Notes under the pieces: model-generated
Told to the model about the DNA's origin: nothing
The model's database searches: none
The model's input: only the letters and a program-made list of their open reading frames with translations
Program-made: the position numbers and the translations under genes
In this document: piece by piece, positions 1-8,644 of the stretch
How positions within the stretch are numbered: the stretch's first letter is position 1
Layout of the letters: every line of letters begins with the position of its first letter
Source of the DNA: Ignavibacteriaceae bacterium
GTDB lineage: Bacteria; Bacteroidota; Ignavibacteria; Ignavibacteriales; Ignavibacteriaceae
DNA length: 64,000 nt
Assembly (NCBI GenBank): GCA_008933765.1
Contig: WBUK01000013.1
Span: 50,343 to 114,342, forward strand
Direction: 5' to 3'

Positions 1-82
1 GTTCAACTTTCAGTTTTGCTTCCTGCGAAAGAACCGGTGCAGTTAAGAGTATAATTGCAAAAAGGAGAAAAATTTTCTTCAT
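1..82 (-). CDS. Exported protein, N-terminal fragment cut by the window edge
   Basis: Reading the minus strand from ATG at 82 gives 27 residues beginning MKKIFLLFAIILLTAPVLSQ, followed by EAKLKVE before the window ends. This is a typical Sec signal peptide: a lysine-rich start, a hydrophobic core and a likely cleavage after VLSQ or nearby. The mature protein lies outside the window, so no function can be given. Only the export signal is supported. Confidence 0.7.
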   Translation of the reverse strand, partial: MKKIFLLFAIILLTAPVLSQEAKLKVE

Positions 83-311
83 GACAACGACTAAATAAAA
101 TGATTTTTTGAGTGAATTTATTGCCGGTTGCTTGCGTGATATGTTTTGGTTATGCAATAAGATATCGCTGAAATCTGATATTACCGGGAAAACCGACAGT
201 TTATACCGCAAAGGTAAGCAGATATTCTAAATAATACCATGTTTTTCGTTACATTTGGTGCCTTTAATGTCCGGCGGTGGGGGTGCAGACGGAGGGTTCA
301 GTTTCGAAAAT

Positions 312-391
312 GGATGTGCAGGGCGTACCAAAGCCCCTCAATCCCCCGGCAGTTCTGCGATGTTCAGCCCCAAAATGGATGTGCAGGGCAT
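312..391. repeat. Direct repeat pair, period 65 bp
   Basis: The motif ggatgtgcagggc followed by g/a and tacc occurs at 312-329 and 377-394, 65 bp apart, in the 370-nt gap (83-452) before the MetW-like gene. The reverse complement of its core recurs at 14187-14200 and 14253-14266, again as a pair (66 bp apart), so this is a small dispersed repeat. The rest of the gap shows no convincing gene; the two short overlapping ORFs across it are products of the repeat. Confidence 0.6.
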
Positions 392-452
392 ACCGACGGG
401 ATTTTTCTCCCCGTTTCTTCGTAAATTTCACTTTTTAAATTAAATTTCTTTG

Positions 453-1127
453 ATGCCAAAAGACATTAACAGCCCGCAAGATAACGATAACCGCAACTAC
501 GACTACACCGGAATTGAAACCGAGAACCGCAAAGAATATGGCGTAATTGCAAATATGATCACCGAAACCGGGGCAGTGCTCGATCTTGGCTGTGGAAACG
601 GCTCACTCTTGCAGCTGCTGAATGATAAGGGGAAGTGCAGCCGTGCGGTTGGAATCGAAATTTCCGAAACAGGAGTTGAAATGTCGCGAAAAAAAGGCCT
701 CGAAGTGATCATGGGGGAAATTGATGAACGACTGCCTTTTGGAGATAACGAGTTTGACTATGCCCTCTGCAATGTTACGATTCAGATGGTTATGTATCCC
801 GAAGTGCTGCTCAAGGAGATGAAACGAGTTGCACGGAAATTGATAATTTCTTTCCCGAATTTTGGGTTTTACAGAAATCGCTTAGATATGCTGTTAAAAG
901 GAAGGATGCCGCAACCGATGATTTTCGGCTATAAATGGTATAACACCGGGCATATTCACCAGCTTTCTATCGCTGACTTTAAAGAATTGCTTGAGCAAAC
1001 CGGAGGGCTGGAAATTGAAAAGTTTTCGACCGTTTGGAACAACAACAGCGTGAAAGATACTCTAACCGGTATGTTCCCGAACCTTTTCTGCCTGCTGCCC
1101 ATATTTTTGCTTAAGAAAACAAATTAA
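453..1127 (+). CDS. MetW-like class I SAM-dependent methyltransferase
   Basis: A 224-residue protein of the MetW/UbiE-like methyltransferase class. The AdoMet-binding motif I reads VLDLGCGNGSLL (about residues 43-54). It is followed by the acidic GIEIS strand and by LPFGDNEFDYALCN (motif II region). The later segment KLIISFPNFGFYRNRLDMLL and the Y-KWYNTGHIHQLS stretch match the characteristic C-terminal half of MetW proteins. MetW acts with MetX in methionine synthesis in proteobacteria, but no metX is nearby and the neighbours are sugar-modifying genes, so a role in glycan methylation is equally possible. I chose ATG at 453; a TTG three bases upstream is in frame. It is the first gene of the glycan-related block on this strand. 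Confidence 0.8.
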   Translation: MPKDINSPQDNDNRNYDYTGIETENRKEYGVIANMITETGAVLDLGCGNGSLLQLLNDKGKCSRAVGIEISETGVEMSRKKGLEVIMGEIDERLPFGDNEFDYALCNVTIQMVMYPEVLLKEMKRVARKLIISFPNFGFYRNRLDMLLKGRMPQPMIFGYKWYNTGHIHQLSIADFKELLEQTGGLEIEKFSTVWNNNSVKDTLTGMFPNLFCLLPIFLLKKTN

Positions 1128-1140
1128 TTTGAAGACTTCA

Positions 1141-1260
1141 CCTTTACTCACGGGGGTATTTATTCGCTTGCGAAATTACTTATACACTTACGAAGTTACT
1201 TATTCGCTTGCGAAATTACTTATGCACTCAAGGGGGTATTTATGCACTCAAGGGATTCTG
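1141..1260. repeat. Six imperfect 20-bp tandem repeats
   Basis: Six consecutive 20-bp units start at 1141, 1161, 1181, 1201, 1221 and 1241. Units at 1161 and 1201 are identical (tattcgcttgcgaaattact), 1181 is a close variant, and 1141, 1221 and 1241 share a ctca-ggggg form. The array starts just after the MetW-like gene and abuts a second, 66-bp array. Together they fill the 336-nt gap to the next gene. Confidence 0.85.
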
Positions 1261-1266
1261 ACAAAT

Positions 1267-1463
1267 GAACAACCGTTGAAGTAACCTTTTTAGTAGGGAT
1301 GCGCTTTTAGTCAAAGAATATTGCAAAAAAATAAACACCCGTTGAAGTAACCTTTTTAGTAGGGATGCGCTTTTAGTCAAAGAATATTGCAAACAAATAA
1401 ACACCCGTTGAAGTAACCTTTTTAGTAGGGATGCGCTTTTAGCCAAAGATTATTGCAAAAGAA
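1267..1463. repeat. Three 66-bp tandem repeats upstream of the FkbM-like gene
   Basis: Three near-identical units are anchored by ccgttgaagtaaccttttta at 1273, 1339 and 1405 (period 66, 66). The third unit runs into the start codon of the next gene at 1464, so the repeated DNA also forms its upstream region. Because 66 is a multiple of three, an artefactual repetitive ORF appears on the minus strand; I do not consider it a gene. Whether each unit carries a promoter cannot be told from sequence alone. Confidence 0.9.
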
Positions 1464-2426
1464 ATGAACCTTATAGATAAAATATTTCAAACTGAGATAC
1501 TGAAAAACAATCCCCCCGTGCTTGTGGATGTGGGCGCCTCGGGGAACATTCACAAAAGCTGGGCAAAATTTGCCAAATATGCAATCTGTCTCGCTTTCGA
1601 TGCTGACGACAGGCAGTTCGGCTACATCTCTGATGAGTCCAAAGGGTTCAAAAAACTTTACATCTTCAATTCAATTCTTTCAGGGAGCGATTCGGAGTCA
1701 ACCGATTTTTATCTGACGCAATCACCTTACTGCTCAAGCACGCTTCTGCCTGACAGTGAAGCCTTAGAAGAGTGGGCTTTTGCTGAGAAATTTAAGGTTA
1801 AAGAGAAAATCAGTCTTAAAAATGTTTCGCTTAACAGGGTGCTCGATGATCTTAAACTAAGCAAAATCGACTGGTTAAAAACTGATTCACAGGGAATTGA
1901 TCTAAGCATCTTTAAATCGTTGCCTGAAAAAACACAAAAGCAAACTTTGGTTGTGGAACTGGAACCGGGCTTAATGGATTCTTACAAAGGTGAAGATAAA
2001 CTTCACGAAGTGTTTGCATATTTTGAGCGGCTGCCTTTCTGGTTGGGCGCAATGACGGTGAAAGGCTCGCAAAGGCTGCAAAGCCGGTTAGTTGAAAGGC
2101 TTAACTTACCGCAAAAAATGCGGAATTTTGTTTATTACTCGCACAAATCTGCACCCGGATGGGCAGAACTTAAATACTTTAACGATTTTTCAGACCCTGC
2201 CGGTGAGCTTACAAAACGGGAGTATCTGCTCGGGTGGGTATTTGCCGTGCTTGACGGGCAATTTGGCTACTCGATGGTTATTGCCTTAAAGGGTGAAAAA
2301 CTGTTCAACGACGCAATATTTAAAGAAATGTTCCGTTATTCTCAACAGCGGTTAAAAAGAGAGGTTTTCAAACTGAAATTCCTCCCCGCGGTTAAAGAGA
2401 AATTTTTGAAACTTTTCAGCCAATAA
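1464..2426 (+). CDS. FkbM-like methyltransferase family protein
   Basis: A 320-residue cytoplasmic protein. VDVGASGNIHKSW (about residues 22-34) is the AdoMet-binding motif I in the form seen in FkbM-type methyltransferases. IDWLKTDSQGIDLSIFKSLP (about 135-154) matches the conserved FkbM segment in which D-K-D(S/I)-Q/E-G is followed by a buried helix. FkbM-family proteins often O-methylate sugars or secondary metabolites, and the next three genes modify or transfer sugars, so a glycan substrate is plausible. The C-terminal 120 residues (from about 200) are not a standard FkbM part and I do not recognise them. The ATG at 1464 directly follows the 66-bp repeat array. Confidence 0.7.
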   Translation: MNLIDKIFQTEILKNNPPVLVDVGASGNIHKSWAKFAKYAICLAFDADDRQFGYISDESKGFKKLYIFNSILSGSDSESTDFYLTQSPYCSSTLLPDSEALEEWAFAEKFKVKEKISLKNVSLNRVLDDLKLSKIDWLKTDSQGIDLSIFKSLPEKTQKQTLVVELEPGLMDSYKGEDKLHEVFAYFERLPFWLGAMTVKGSQRLQSRLVERLNLPQKMRNFVYYSHKSAPGWAELKYFNDFSDPAGELTKREYLLGWVFAVLDGQFGYSMVIALKGEKLFNDAIFKEMFRYSQQRLKREVFKLKFLPAVKEKFLKLFSQ

Positions 2427-2493
2427 GGTTTTTTCCCGGCAAGGGTTTCCGGATTTGCAAAGGCTCCGAAATTTTCACGGGGTCGATTTACGG

Positions 2494-2552
2494 GGCATAA
2501 CAGATATTTACAAGGCACAATAAATATTTACAGGCACAATAAATATAATAAG
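2494..2552. repeat. Three imperfect ~20-bp tandem repeats
   Basis: Units beginning ggca at 2494, 2514 and 2533 share the pattern ggca(t/c)aa(t/c)a-atattta. They occupy part of the 160-nt gap between the FkbM-like and glycosyltransferase genes. No terminator or promoter is evident. Confidence 0.7.
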
Positions 2553-2586
2553 ACACACACGAAAACACTCTGACAGTTAAAATAGA

Positions 2587-3702
2587 ATGACATTAAATTT
2601 TTGCACATTATTTGATTCCAACTACCTTACACGAGGGCTTGCACTTCACGAGTCGATGGTGCGACACATCCCCGATTTTCATCTTTTTATATTTGCTTTT
2701 GACGAGAGATCAAGGGAAATTCTAACGGAAATGGCGCTGAAAAACACCACCGTTATCTCTCTGAAAGAGTTTGAGGATAAACATCTGCTCGCAGTTAAAC
2801 CTGACAGATCGATTGCCGAGTATTGTTGGACTTCAACCTCATCAACAATTTTGTATGTTCTTGACAACTTTCCGGTTGAAAATTGCACTTATATCGATGC
2901 CGACATCTTTTTTTACTCTTCACCCGAGCCAATTTTTCAGGAAATGGGTGAAAACTCAATTCTGCTTACCGAGCACAGATATTCACCTAAATACAACAAA
3001 GAGGTGAAAAGCGGGAAGTATTGCGTGCAGTTTGTTACTTTCAAAAATGACGAAAAAGGAAGAACAGCGCTAACATGGTGGCGGGAGCGCTGTTTAGAGT
3101 GGTGCTACGACAGATACGAAGACGGAAAGTTCGGCGACCAACTCTATCTGGATGATTGGACTGAAAGGTTCCCCGGCGTTCATGTGATGAAACATTTAGG
3201 CGGCGGAATTGCCGCCTGGAATGTGCAGCAATACGATTTTAAAGTTGAATATGGTGAAGCCAAACGCACCGAGCCTGTGTCTTTTACCGGCACCAACTCA
3301 CAAGCTGGAAGCAGTGAAAGCACCGGTGAGAACGACTCTGACGGTTCCAAAGTAGCCACACGCAACACTTCAACATCCACCAAAATTACCGGCAGAGAAC
3401 TGACAACAGGCGAAGAATTTCCCGTAATTTTTTACCATTTCCACTATCTCAGGTTCCTAAAAGGCGGAAAGATTGAACTCGGAAGGCGTATTTTGAGTCA
3501 AAATGTATTAAATATCTTTTATAAACCGTATATTTTGAGATTGAATCAATTAAAAAAAGAAATTACGGCAAAATATCCCGGTTTCGACCCCAACGGTGCT
3601 CGCAAAAACAAGCTTCGTGCGGTATCTCCGGCGGTGTTTTTGTTCCGAAAACTTACAGGCGTTTATAATGTTTTTGAAGAAAATTCTTTCCTGAGGAATT
3701 GA
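2587..3702 (+). CDS. Putative glycosyltransferase with a low-complexity insertion
   Basis: A 371-residue protein of nucleotide-diphospho-sugar transferase type. The N-terminus FCTLFDSNYLTRGLALHES resembles the start of GT8-like folds. YIDADIFFYSSPEPIF (about residues 102-117) contains the DxD motif expected to bind the metal and nucleotide sugar. HLGGGIAAWNV and FYHFHYLRFL are later conserved-looking segments. Between them, about residues 232-272 are Ser/Thr/Gly/Asn-rich (TNSQAGSSESTGENDSDGSK...) and look like a foreign linker. The stop codon overlaps the next start (TGATG at 3700-3704), which implies translational coupling. Donor and acceptor sugars are unknown; the following FdtA/FdtB pair suggests an amino-deoxysugar pathway in the same operon. 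Confidence 0.75.
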   Translation: MTLNFCTLFDSNYLTRGLALHESMVRHIPDFHLFIFAFDERSREILTEMALKNTTVISLKEFEDKHLLAVKPDRSIAEYCWTSTSSTILYVLDNFPVENCTYIDADIFFYSSPEPIFQEMGENSILLTEHRYSPKYNKEVKSGKYCVQFVTFKNDEKGRTALTWWRERCLEWCYDRYEDGKFGDQLYLDDWTERFPGVHVMKHLGGGIAAWNVQQYDFKVEYGEAKRTEPVSFTGTNSQAGSSESTGENDSDGSKVATRNTSTSTKITGRELTTGEEFPVIFYHFHYLRFLKGGKIELGRRILSQNVLNIFYKPYILRLNQLKKEITAKYPGFDPNGARKNKLRAVSPAVFLFRKLTGVYNVFEENSFLRN

Positions 3703-4070
3703 TGGCTTATTTAATCGATCTTCCGACCAACAGCGACGAGAGAGGTTCACTGACTGTTATTGAAAAGATAGTACCTTTCCAGATCAAAAGGGTTTACTAT
3801 ATCTACAATAACACAAAAAACCTCCCACGCGCACGGCACCGCCACAAAAAAACCGTGCAGGCTACAATCTGTATCAAAGGAAGTGTGGATGTTTATAACA
3901 ACGACGGCACCACAAAACTTACTTTCAGGTTAGACAGCCCCTCGAAATGCCTGATCCTTGAACCGCAAGACTGGCACATCATGCACAATTTCAGCGAAGA
4001 TGCCATCCTCCTCGTGCTCGCCTCTACTGAATATGACCGTGACGACTATATCCACGAGGAGTACAGTTGA
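3702..4070 (+). CDS. FdtA/WxcM-like cupin 3,4-ketoisomerase
   Basis: A 122-residue single-domain cupin. Characteristic features are the start LIDLPTNSDERGSLTVIE, the histidine-rich strand RARHRHKKTVQATICIKGSV (about residues 43-62) and ILEPQDWHIMHNFSEDAILLVLAS (about 85-108). These match TDP-4-oxo-6-deoxyglucose 3,4-ketoisomerases (FdtA/QdtA, WxcM C-terminal domain). Such enzymes convert dTDP-4-keto-6-deoxyglucose to the 3-keto isomer for a 3-aminotransferase, and such an enzyme is encoded next. The ATG at 3702 overlaps the upstream TGA; an in-frame TTG at 3699 is less likely. The product is probably a 3-amino-3,6-dideoxyhexose for surface glycan; FdtA versus QdtA stereochemistry cannot be read from sequence by eye. 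Confidence 0.82.
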   Translation: MAYLIDLPTNSDERGSLTVIEKIVPFQIKRVYYIYNNTKNLPRARHRHKKTVQATICIKGSVDVYNNDGTTKLTFRLDSPSKCLILEPQDWHIMHNFSEDAILLVLASTEYDRDDYIHEEYS

Positions 4071-4155
4071 CAGAATACGAAAACAGCGGTAAACGGTGTG
4101 GCGGCGCTACGGGTTCAATAAGCAGCGAGGAATTGAATTGACAGAATACGAAAAC
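4067..4155 (+). repeat. Direct repeat at an operon junction enclosing a 24-codon mini-ORF
   Basis: The 18-mer ttgacagaatacgaaaac occurs at 4067-4084 and 4138-4155 (period 71), each preceded by a cgagga block. In the first copy TTG at 4067 overlaps the upstream stop TGA (4068-4070). In the second copy TTG at 4138 overlaps a TGA at 4139-4141. Reading from TTG 4067 gives 24 codons ending exactly at that second TGA. The duplication therefore copied the stop/start overlap itself and left a mini-ORF between the two genes. Confidence 0.8.
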
Positions 4156-5220
4156 CTGGGCAAGCTGAATGCACCTTTCTTCGAAGAGTATAAAAAATCG
4201 TTTGCGGATACATTAGATTCCGGGTGGTATATACTCGGCAACAAAGTAAAAAATTTTGAGGAAGAATTTGCCCGATACAACGGCGCACCGTTTTGCCTCG
4301 GTGTCGCCTCCGGGCTTGATGCACTTATTCTGGCGCTGAAAGCCTTCGGTTTTCCGCCCAATTCCGAGGTTATCGTCCCCTCGAACACATATATTGCCAC
4401 AATTCTTGCGATACTTCACGCGGGACTAAAACCCGTTTTGGTCGAGCCGGATATTCACACTTACAACATCGACCCCTCAAAAATTGAAGAGCAAATAACC
4501 CCTCGCACCGTTGCCTTGATGGTGGTTCACCTCTATGGAAAAGCGTGCGAAATGGGGCAAATTATGGAGATTAAACGGAAACACAACCTCGTTTTAATTG
4601 AAGATGCGGCACAAAGCCACGGTGCAAAATGGCGGGGGCAGCCAACCGGCACTTTCGGTGAATATGGCGCTTTTAGCTTTTACCCCACGAAAAATCTCGG
4701 CGCACTTGGCGACGGCGGCGCACTTCTGATGAAAACCGGAGAGCTCTACAACAAAATTAAAAGACTGCGAAACTACGGCTCCGATGTTAAATACTACAAC
4801 GAAGTGGTGGGGTATAACTCCCGTTTGGATGAAGTACAAGCCGGTTTTCTTTCAATCAAACTGAAGCGGCTTGATGAAATTAACGATCACAAAAGAGCAC
4901 TTGCAGTTCTTTATCTGCAGGGGTTGAAGGATGATTTCATTAAACCCGTTGTTTCGCCCGATTTCTACGATGTTTACCACATTTTCAATATTCGCCACCC
5001 AAAAAGGGATAAGCTGAAGGAATATTTGTTCCAAAACGGAATTAAAACGGAGATTCACTACCCCGTTTCACCAAACAAGCAAAATGCGATGAAGGGAATT
5101 ATTGAAGGCGAATACCCGATTTCGGAAGAAATTCACGCTACAACACTTAGCCTGCCGGTTTCATTCTTCCACACACCCGATGATATTCACAAAGTAATCG
5201 AAGTAATGAACAGGTTTTGA
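4138..5220 (+). CDS. DegT/DnrJ/EryC1-family sugar 3-aminotransferase (FdtB-like)
   Basis: A PLP-dependent sugar aminotransferase of about 360 residues. Motifs are [15 protein letters not shown] (cofactor region), [24 protein letters not shown] (PLP-pyridine Asp), [16 protein letters not shown] (Schiff-base Lys in YPTKNLG) and [13 protein letters not shown]. This is the standard DegT series, and the sequence resembles FdtB/QdtB enzymes that aminate dTDP-3-keto-6-deoxyhexoses, fitting the FdtA-like enzyme just upstream. The start is uncertain. GTG at 4096 would add 14 residues of unusual sequence, but TTG at 4138 has an AGG seven bases upstream, overlaps a stop codon and gives the [13 protein letters not shown] start, so I prefer it. 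The stop overlaps the next gene (TGATG). Confidence 0.83.
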   Translation: MTEYENLGKLNAPFFEEYKKSFADTLDSGWYILGNKVKNFEEEFARYNGAPFCLGVASGLDALILALKAFGFPPNSEVIVPSNTYIATILAILHAGLKPVLVEPDIHTYNIDPSKIEEQITPRTVALMVVHLYGKACEMGQIMEIKRKHNLVLIEDAAQSHGAKWRGQPTGTFGEYGAFSFYPTKNLGALGDGGALLMKTGELYNKIKRLRNYGSDVKYYNEVVGYNSRLDEVQAGFLSIKLKRLDEINDHKRALAVLYLQGLKDDFIKPVVSPDFYDVYHIFNIRHPKRDKLKEYLFQNGIKTEIHYPVSPNKQNAMKGIIEGEYPISEEIHATTLSLPVSFFHTPDDIHKVIEVMNRF

Positions 5221-5744
5221 TGGCAACCGGACAAAAAATCGACCATGTTTTCACCTACAACCGGTTTTTGAAGTTCGCTTATCGCTACGGCAACATCCCC
5301 GTTTCGATGCTTCTCGGAATGTACATCGTGCCGTTCATCGCTGACCCCTCGCCCCGCCTGGTGCACTACCTCTTTTTCTTCATCGTGGTGGTGTTGCTGC
5401 TCGGGATAAACGCTTTTTTCTACAAAGTTTGGCGGGTGGTGCCATTCAAAATTCATGCATTGGACGACAGAATTGTCGCCTCCGAGTTCTTTCTGACCTC
5501 CAAAGAAGTGGTACTTTTCTACAAAGATATCGAGAACCTGAAAGGAGGCACATTTTCCGGAAAATTTAACGGCATAATGATCGCCGAAAGCACATCACAA
5601 GATATTCAAATCGGCTTTTTTGCGCGGTTGGAAAATTCCCGTCTCTTTGAAGCTATCCTGATAAGCCGGGCACCCCAACCCGTATATGAAAAGGTTACAG
5701 CACTGCTTAAACAAAGAAAAGAAGAACTTAAAAAGAAAAAGTAA
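5220..5744 (+). CDS. Membrane protein of unknown function, two TM segments
   Basis: A 174-residue protein whose start overlaps the aminotransferase stop, so it is probably translated with that operon. Two hydrophobic segments, about residues 28-45 (VSMLLGMYIVPFIA) and 52-70 (YLFFFIVVVLLLGINAFFY), form a hairpin. They are followed by a roughly 100-residue soluble part with alternating strands (VVPFKIHALDDRIVASEFFL, EVVLFYKDIENLKGGTF) that resembles a bacterial PH-like fold, and a Lys/Glu-rich tail ending KKKK. I do not recognise a specific family. The location suggests a role in glycan assembly, but it may simply be carried along. Confidence 0.65.
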   Translation: MATGQKIDHVFTYNRFLKFAYRYGNIPVSMLLGMYIVPFIADPSPRLVHYLFFFIVVVLLLGINAFFYKVWRVVPFKIHALDDRIVASEFFLTSKEVVLFYKDIENLKGGTFSGKFNGIMIAESTSQDIQIGFFARLENSRLFEAILISRAPQPVYEKVTALLKQRKEELKKKK

Positions 5745-5821
5745 CCCTTCAGTTGGAACTAATTATTCTTAAAAAGACACTTACTACTGAAAACCTTTAC
5801 CAACCGCGATAAATTTAACAA

Positions 5822-5858
5822 TAAAAAAAGAGGAACTGCCACCAAGGAACAGCTCCTC
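5822..5858 (-). terminator. Rho-independent terminator of the M16 peptidase operon
   Basis: gaggaactg (5830-5838) pairs with cagctcctc (5850-5858), with one mismatch. On the minus strand the stem is followed by a T run (complement of the A run 5823-5829). It lies about 45 nt beyond the minus-strand stop at 5904 and may also stop the plus-strand operon ending at 5744. Confidence 0.65.
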
Positions 5859-5903
5859 TTCGTTAACTCTACTTGCAAAAAATCCGACGGTTAAGAAGCC
5901 AAA

Positions 5904-7277
5904 TTAAAACCCAATCTCTTCAATCTGAGGTTTAACCGTTGCCTCGTCACCCACAATAATCAGAGTGAATTTATTGGTATCGAGATATTTTTTAACCATC
6001 TCTGATACTTGTGCAGGCGTAGTTTCAATAATGTTCTTTATGTAGGTTTTCAGATATTCGTCAGATAAACCGTGGAAATTAATGAAATTAAGCTGCCCGA
6101 TGATGCCCGTTCTGCTTGAGTTACGCAGGACGAAAATCCCTGCTTCGTAGTTTTTTATTCCCTGCAATTCCTGCTCAGATGGTAGTTCATTCGCTAAGCG
6201 GTTAATTTCGTAGCGAATCTCTTTGATAGCGGGACCGGTAACATTGGTGGTAACATCGGCGTCTTCCGACCAGAAACCGGAGTGATAACGAACCGCTAAA
6301 TAGCTGCCCGGCGAGTAGGTGTAGCCTTTATCTTCTCTGATGTTCGATGTTATCCGGCTTCCAAAAGAACCGCCAAGCAACGAGTTCATCACAATAAAGT
6401 GAACATAATCAGGAGAAGTGGGGTCGATCGCACCGATGCCGTAAATAACCTTCGATTGCTTAGAACCGGGGCGATTAACCAACGAGAATTTCTTAACATT
6501 CTCAATTTTTGGCGGGTTAATCAGCACATCAGGTCCCTTTTGCCAACCGTTAAAGGTTTCCTTAATTGCCTTCAGAACTGCCGCTTCATCAAAATATCCG
6601 GAAACATACAGGTGCGATCTTTGCGCGCCCCAGTTAGAAAAATGGTATTTTTTCGCCATTTCAACCGTATAACCTTTCAGCGCCTCTTCGGTAGGTTCTG
6701 TGCTCCCAAAAGGGTGGCTTCCGTAAACAACTTTGTTCAGTTCTTTAGCTGCTATCGAGCCGGGTGAAGTCTGGCTTACGGCTAAGTTTGTAAGGTAATT
6801 ACCTTTGATCCTTTCGAAATCTTTCGAATCGAAAAGTGGGTGCATTACCAAATCACCAATCAACCTGATCAGGTTGGGTGTGAACTCCGAAAGGACATCG
6901 GCACCAACGGAAGATTGCTCAGCACCGGCACCGGTGTAAAGCTCGCCACCGTAAGAGGCTACTTCTTCAGCGATTTGCTGCGCAGATTTTGTAGCAGTAC
7001 CCTGCGAAAGAAGGTCAGCTGCAAGGTCTGCTATCCAAACTTCATTTGAGGGCTCGTTAAGGCTGCCCGTTCTTACAATTAACCGGACTGTTGCCTTTGG
7101 TGTTTTGCCGTAAGGTATCAGCGTAACCTTCAAACCGTTATCAAGCGTAACCGTTTTATATTCCGGAACTTTAAAATCTTTAGGAGTGCCGCCAACAGGG
7201 GGCTGCTCTTTCTGTGCGTAAAGCGAAAACCCAAAGAGCAAAACGGCGAAAAGCGTTGAAAATATTCTCTGTTTCAT
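5904..7277 (-). CDS. M16-family peptidase subunit lacking the zinc motif
   Basis: A 457-residue protein starting MKQRIFSTLFAVLLFGFSLYAQ (signal peptide), so exported. It has the M16 fold. Where active members carry HxxEH it reads WIADLAADLLSQGT, with no histidines, so it cannot bind catalytic zinc. It keeps the downstream substrate-binding R/Y motif (NIREDKGYTYSPGSYL, about residues 335-350) and the GGSFGSRI segment. This is the classic non-catalytic partner of a heterodimeric M16 protease. The catalytic partner lies 14 nt upstream on the same strand. Together they probably degrade peptides in the periplasm or envelope. Confidence 0.88.
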   Translation of the reverse strand: MKQRIFSTLFAVLLFGFSLYAQKEQPPVGGTPKDFKVPEYKTVTLDNGLKVTLIPYGKTPKATVRLIVRTGSLNEPSNEVWIADLAADLLSQGTATKSAQQIAEEVASYGGELYTGAGAEQSSVGADVLSEFTPNLIRLIGDLVMHPLFDSKDFERIKGNYLTNLAVSQTSPGSIAAKELNKVVYGSHPFGSTEPTEEALKGYTVEMAKKYHFSNWGAQRSHLYVSGYFDEAAVLKAIKETFNGWQKGPDVLINPPKIENVKKFSLVNRPGSKQSKVIYGIGAIDPTSPDYVHFIVMNSLLGGSFGSRITSNIREDKGYTYSPGSYLAVRYHSGFWSEDADVTTNVTGPAIKEIRYEINRLANELPSEQELQGIKNYEAGIFVLRNSSRTGIIGQLNFINFHGLSDEYLKTYIKNIIETTPAQVSEMVKKYLDTNKFTLIIVGDEATVKPQIEEIGF

Positions 7278-7291
7278 CTTCTTAACCTCCT

Positions 7292-8644
7292 TTAATTTCC
7301 GTTTGCAGTAACAAGTTTAAGAACGGTTCTGTTGCTACTGCGCAGATACTCTTTCGCGGTTTTTTGAATCAGTTCAGGGGTAACTTTCCTGAAAGAATCC
7401 TCCAACGAGTTCACCTTACCCGGGTCGTCATAAAACAGGGCATAGCATGCCAGAATATCGGCGAGACCGAACCCGAAACTGCCTTCGATAACATCGTAAA
7501 GATTCGAGCGCATTTTCACCAATGCACGGTTAATCTCTTCCTGCGAAAGTGGTTTTTCCGCCACTTCAGTAATAACCTCATCAATATCGTGCAAAATATC
7601 TTCTGCTTTCACATCACCTTCATGCAGAAGATACATATCCCAAAGCATGGGCCCGTTATAGTTGAACATATTGCCCAAACCTGAGTTAATCCCTCCGCTA
7701 ATGCCTGAATAATATCCTTTTTCAGCGATAAGTTTGCGGTAGAGGCGGCTATCCTGCCCCTGAAGAAGTATCTGGTCAATCACTCCCATAGCAAAATATT
7801 CGGGTGACCCAACCGGCGGCATCTTGTATCCGAGCGCCAAAGCCGGCTTGTTCGCAAGTGAATCCACCTTCACTGAAATTTTTTCTTTCTGTTGAAGTGG
7901 TTCTGCTATATCAGGAACCGGCTGAAGTTTACCTGCGGGTATTTTCCCGAAATATTTCTGTATAAAAGCCTTTGCCTCATTCAGATCAAAATCACCTGTT
8001 ACAACCAACGCAGCGTTGTTTGGTATGTAATATTTACTGAAAAAATCTTTAACATCTACTAAAGTGGCAGCGTCTAAGTCTGCAAGATCGCCGTAGAAGT
8101 TGTGTGCGTTATACCAGTTTTCGTTGGCAACTTGCGGTAGATCGAGCCATGGGAACCCACCGTAAGGTTGGTTGAGAACATTAACCTTCACTTCGTTTGT
8201 TACAACCCCTTTTTGGTTTATCAGGTTATCCTCCGTTATATCCAAGCCCGACATTCTATCGGCTTCCGCCCAAAGAAGTGTTTCGAGCTTATGCGCCGGA
8301 ACAATGGCGAAGTAGTTGGTGAAATCAAAACGGGTCGAACCGTTCAAAATACCGCCGTTGGATTGAACGAGCTTGATATACTCCATCTTCCCAAGATTTT
8401 TCGATCCCTGAAACATCATGTGTTCGAAAAGATGGGCGAAGCCTGTTCGGTTTCTCGGTTCAATTCTGAAGCCGATGTTATAATAAACCGCAACAGTTAC
8501 CAACGGTGCCGAAGTGTTCTGCGAAAGAACCACCTTTAAACCGTTATCGAGTTTGTAGTAGGTGTAGTCCACTTTCAATTGCCCAAAGGAACTAAAAGCG
8601 GTAAAAAAGAGAGCAAGGATCAGATAAGACCCAAATCTTTTCAT
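7292..8644 (-). CDS. M16-family zinc peptidase, catalytic subunit
   Basis: A 450-residue exported protein with signal peptide MKRFGSYLILALFFTAFSSFG. The inverted zinc motif is GFAHLFEHMMFQGS (HLFEH, about residues 67-71), and the distal Glu is supplied around NQKGVVTNEVKVNV (about 143-156). This is the active half of the M16 pair, encoded just upstream of the inactive half. The next gene on this strand (DUF4175) ends about 350 nt further upstream, beyond a terminator, so the pair likely forms its own transcript with a promoter in 8645-8994. I see no stop or frame problem. Confidence 0.9.
   Translation of the reverse strand: MKRFGSYLILALFFTAFSSFGQLKVDYTYYKLDNGLKVVLSQNTSAPLVTVAVYYNIGFRIEPRNRTGFAHLFEHMMFQGSKNLGKMEYIKLVQSNGGILNGSTRFDFTNYFAIVPAHKLETLLWAEADRMSGLDITEDNLINQKGVVTNEVKVNVLNQPYGGFPWLDLPQVANENWYNAHNFYGDLADLDAATLVDVKDFFSKYYIPNNAALVVTGDFDLNEAKAFIQKYFGKIPAGKLQPVPDIAEPLQQKEKISVKVDSLANKPALALGYKMPPVGSPEYFAMGVIDQILLQGQDSRLYRKLIAEKGYYSGISGGINSGLGNMFNYNGPMLWDMYLLHEGDVKAEDILHDIDEVITEVAEKPLSQEEINRALVKMRSNLYDVIEGSFGFGLADILACYALFYDDPGKVNSLEDSFRKVTPELIQKTAKEYLRSSNRTVLKLVTANGN

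Noticed and set aside
1240..1446. Minus-strand repetitive ORF (68 residues)
   Set aside because: It is created by the 66-bp tandem repeat, whose length is a multiple of three. It has no protein-family character and no start signal.
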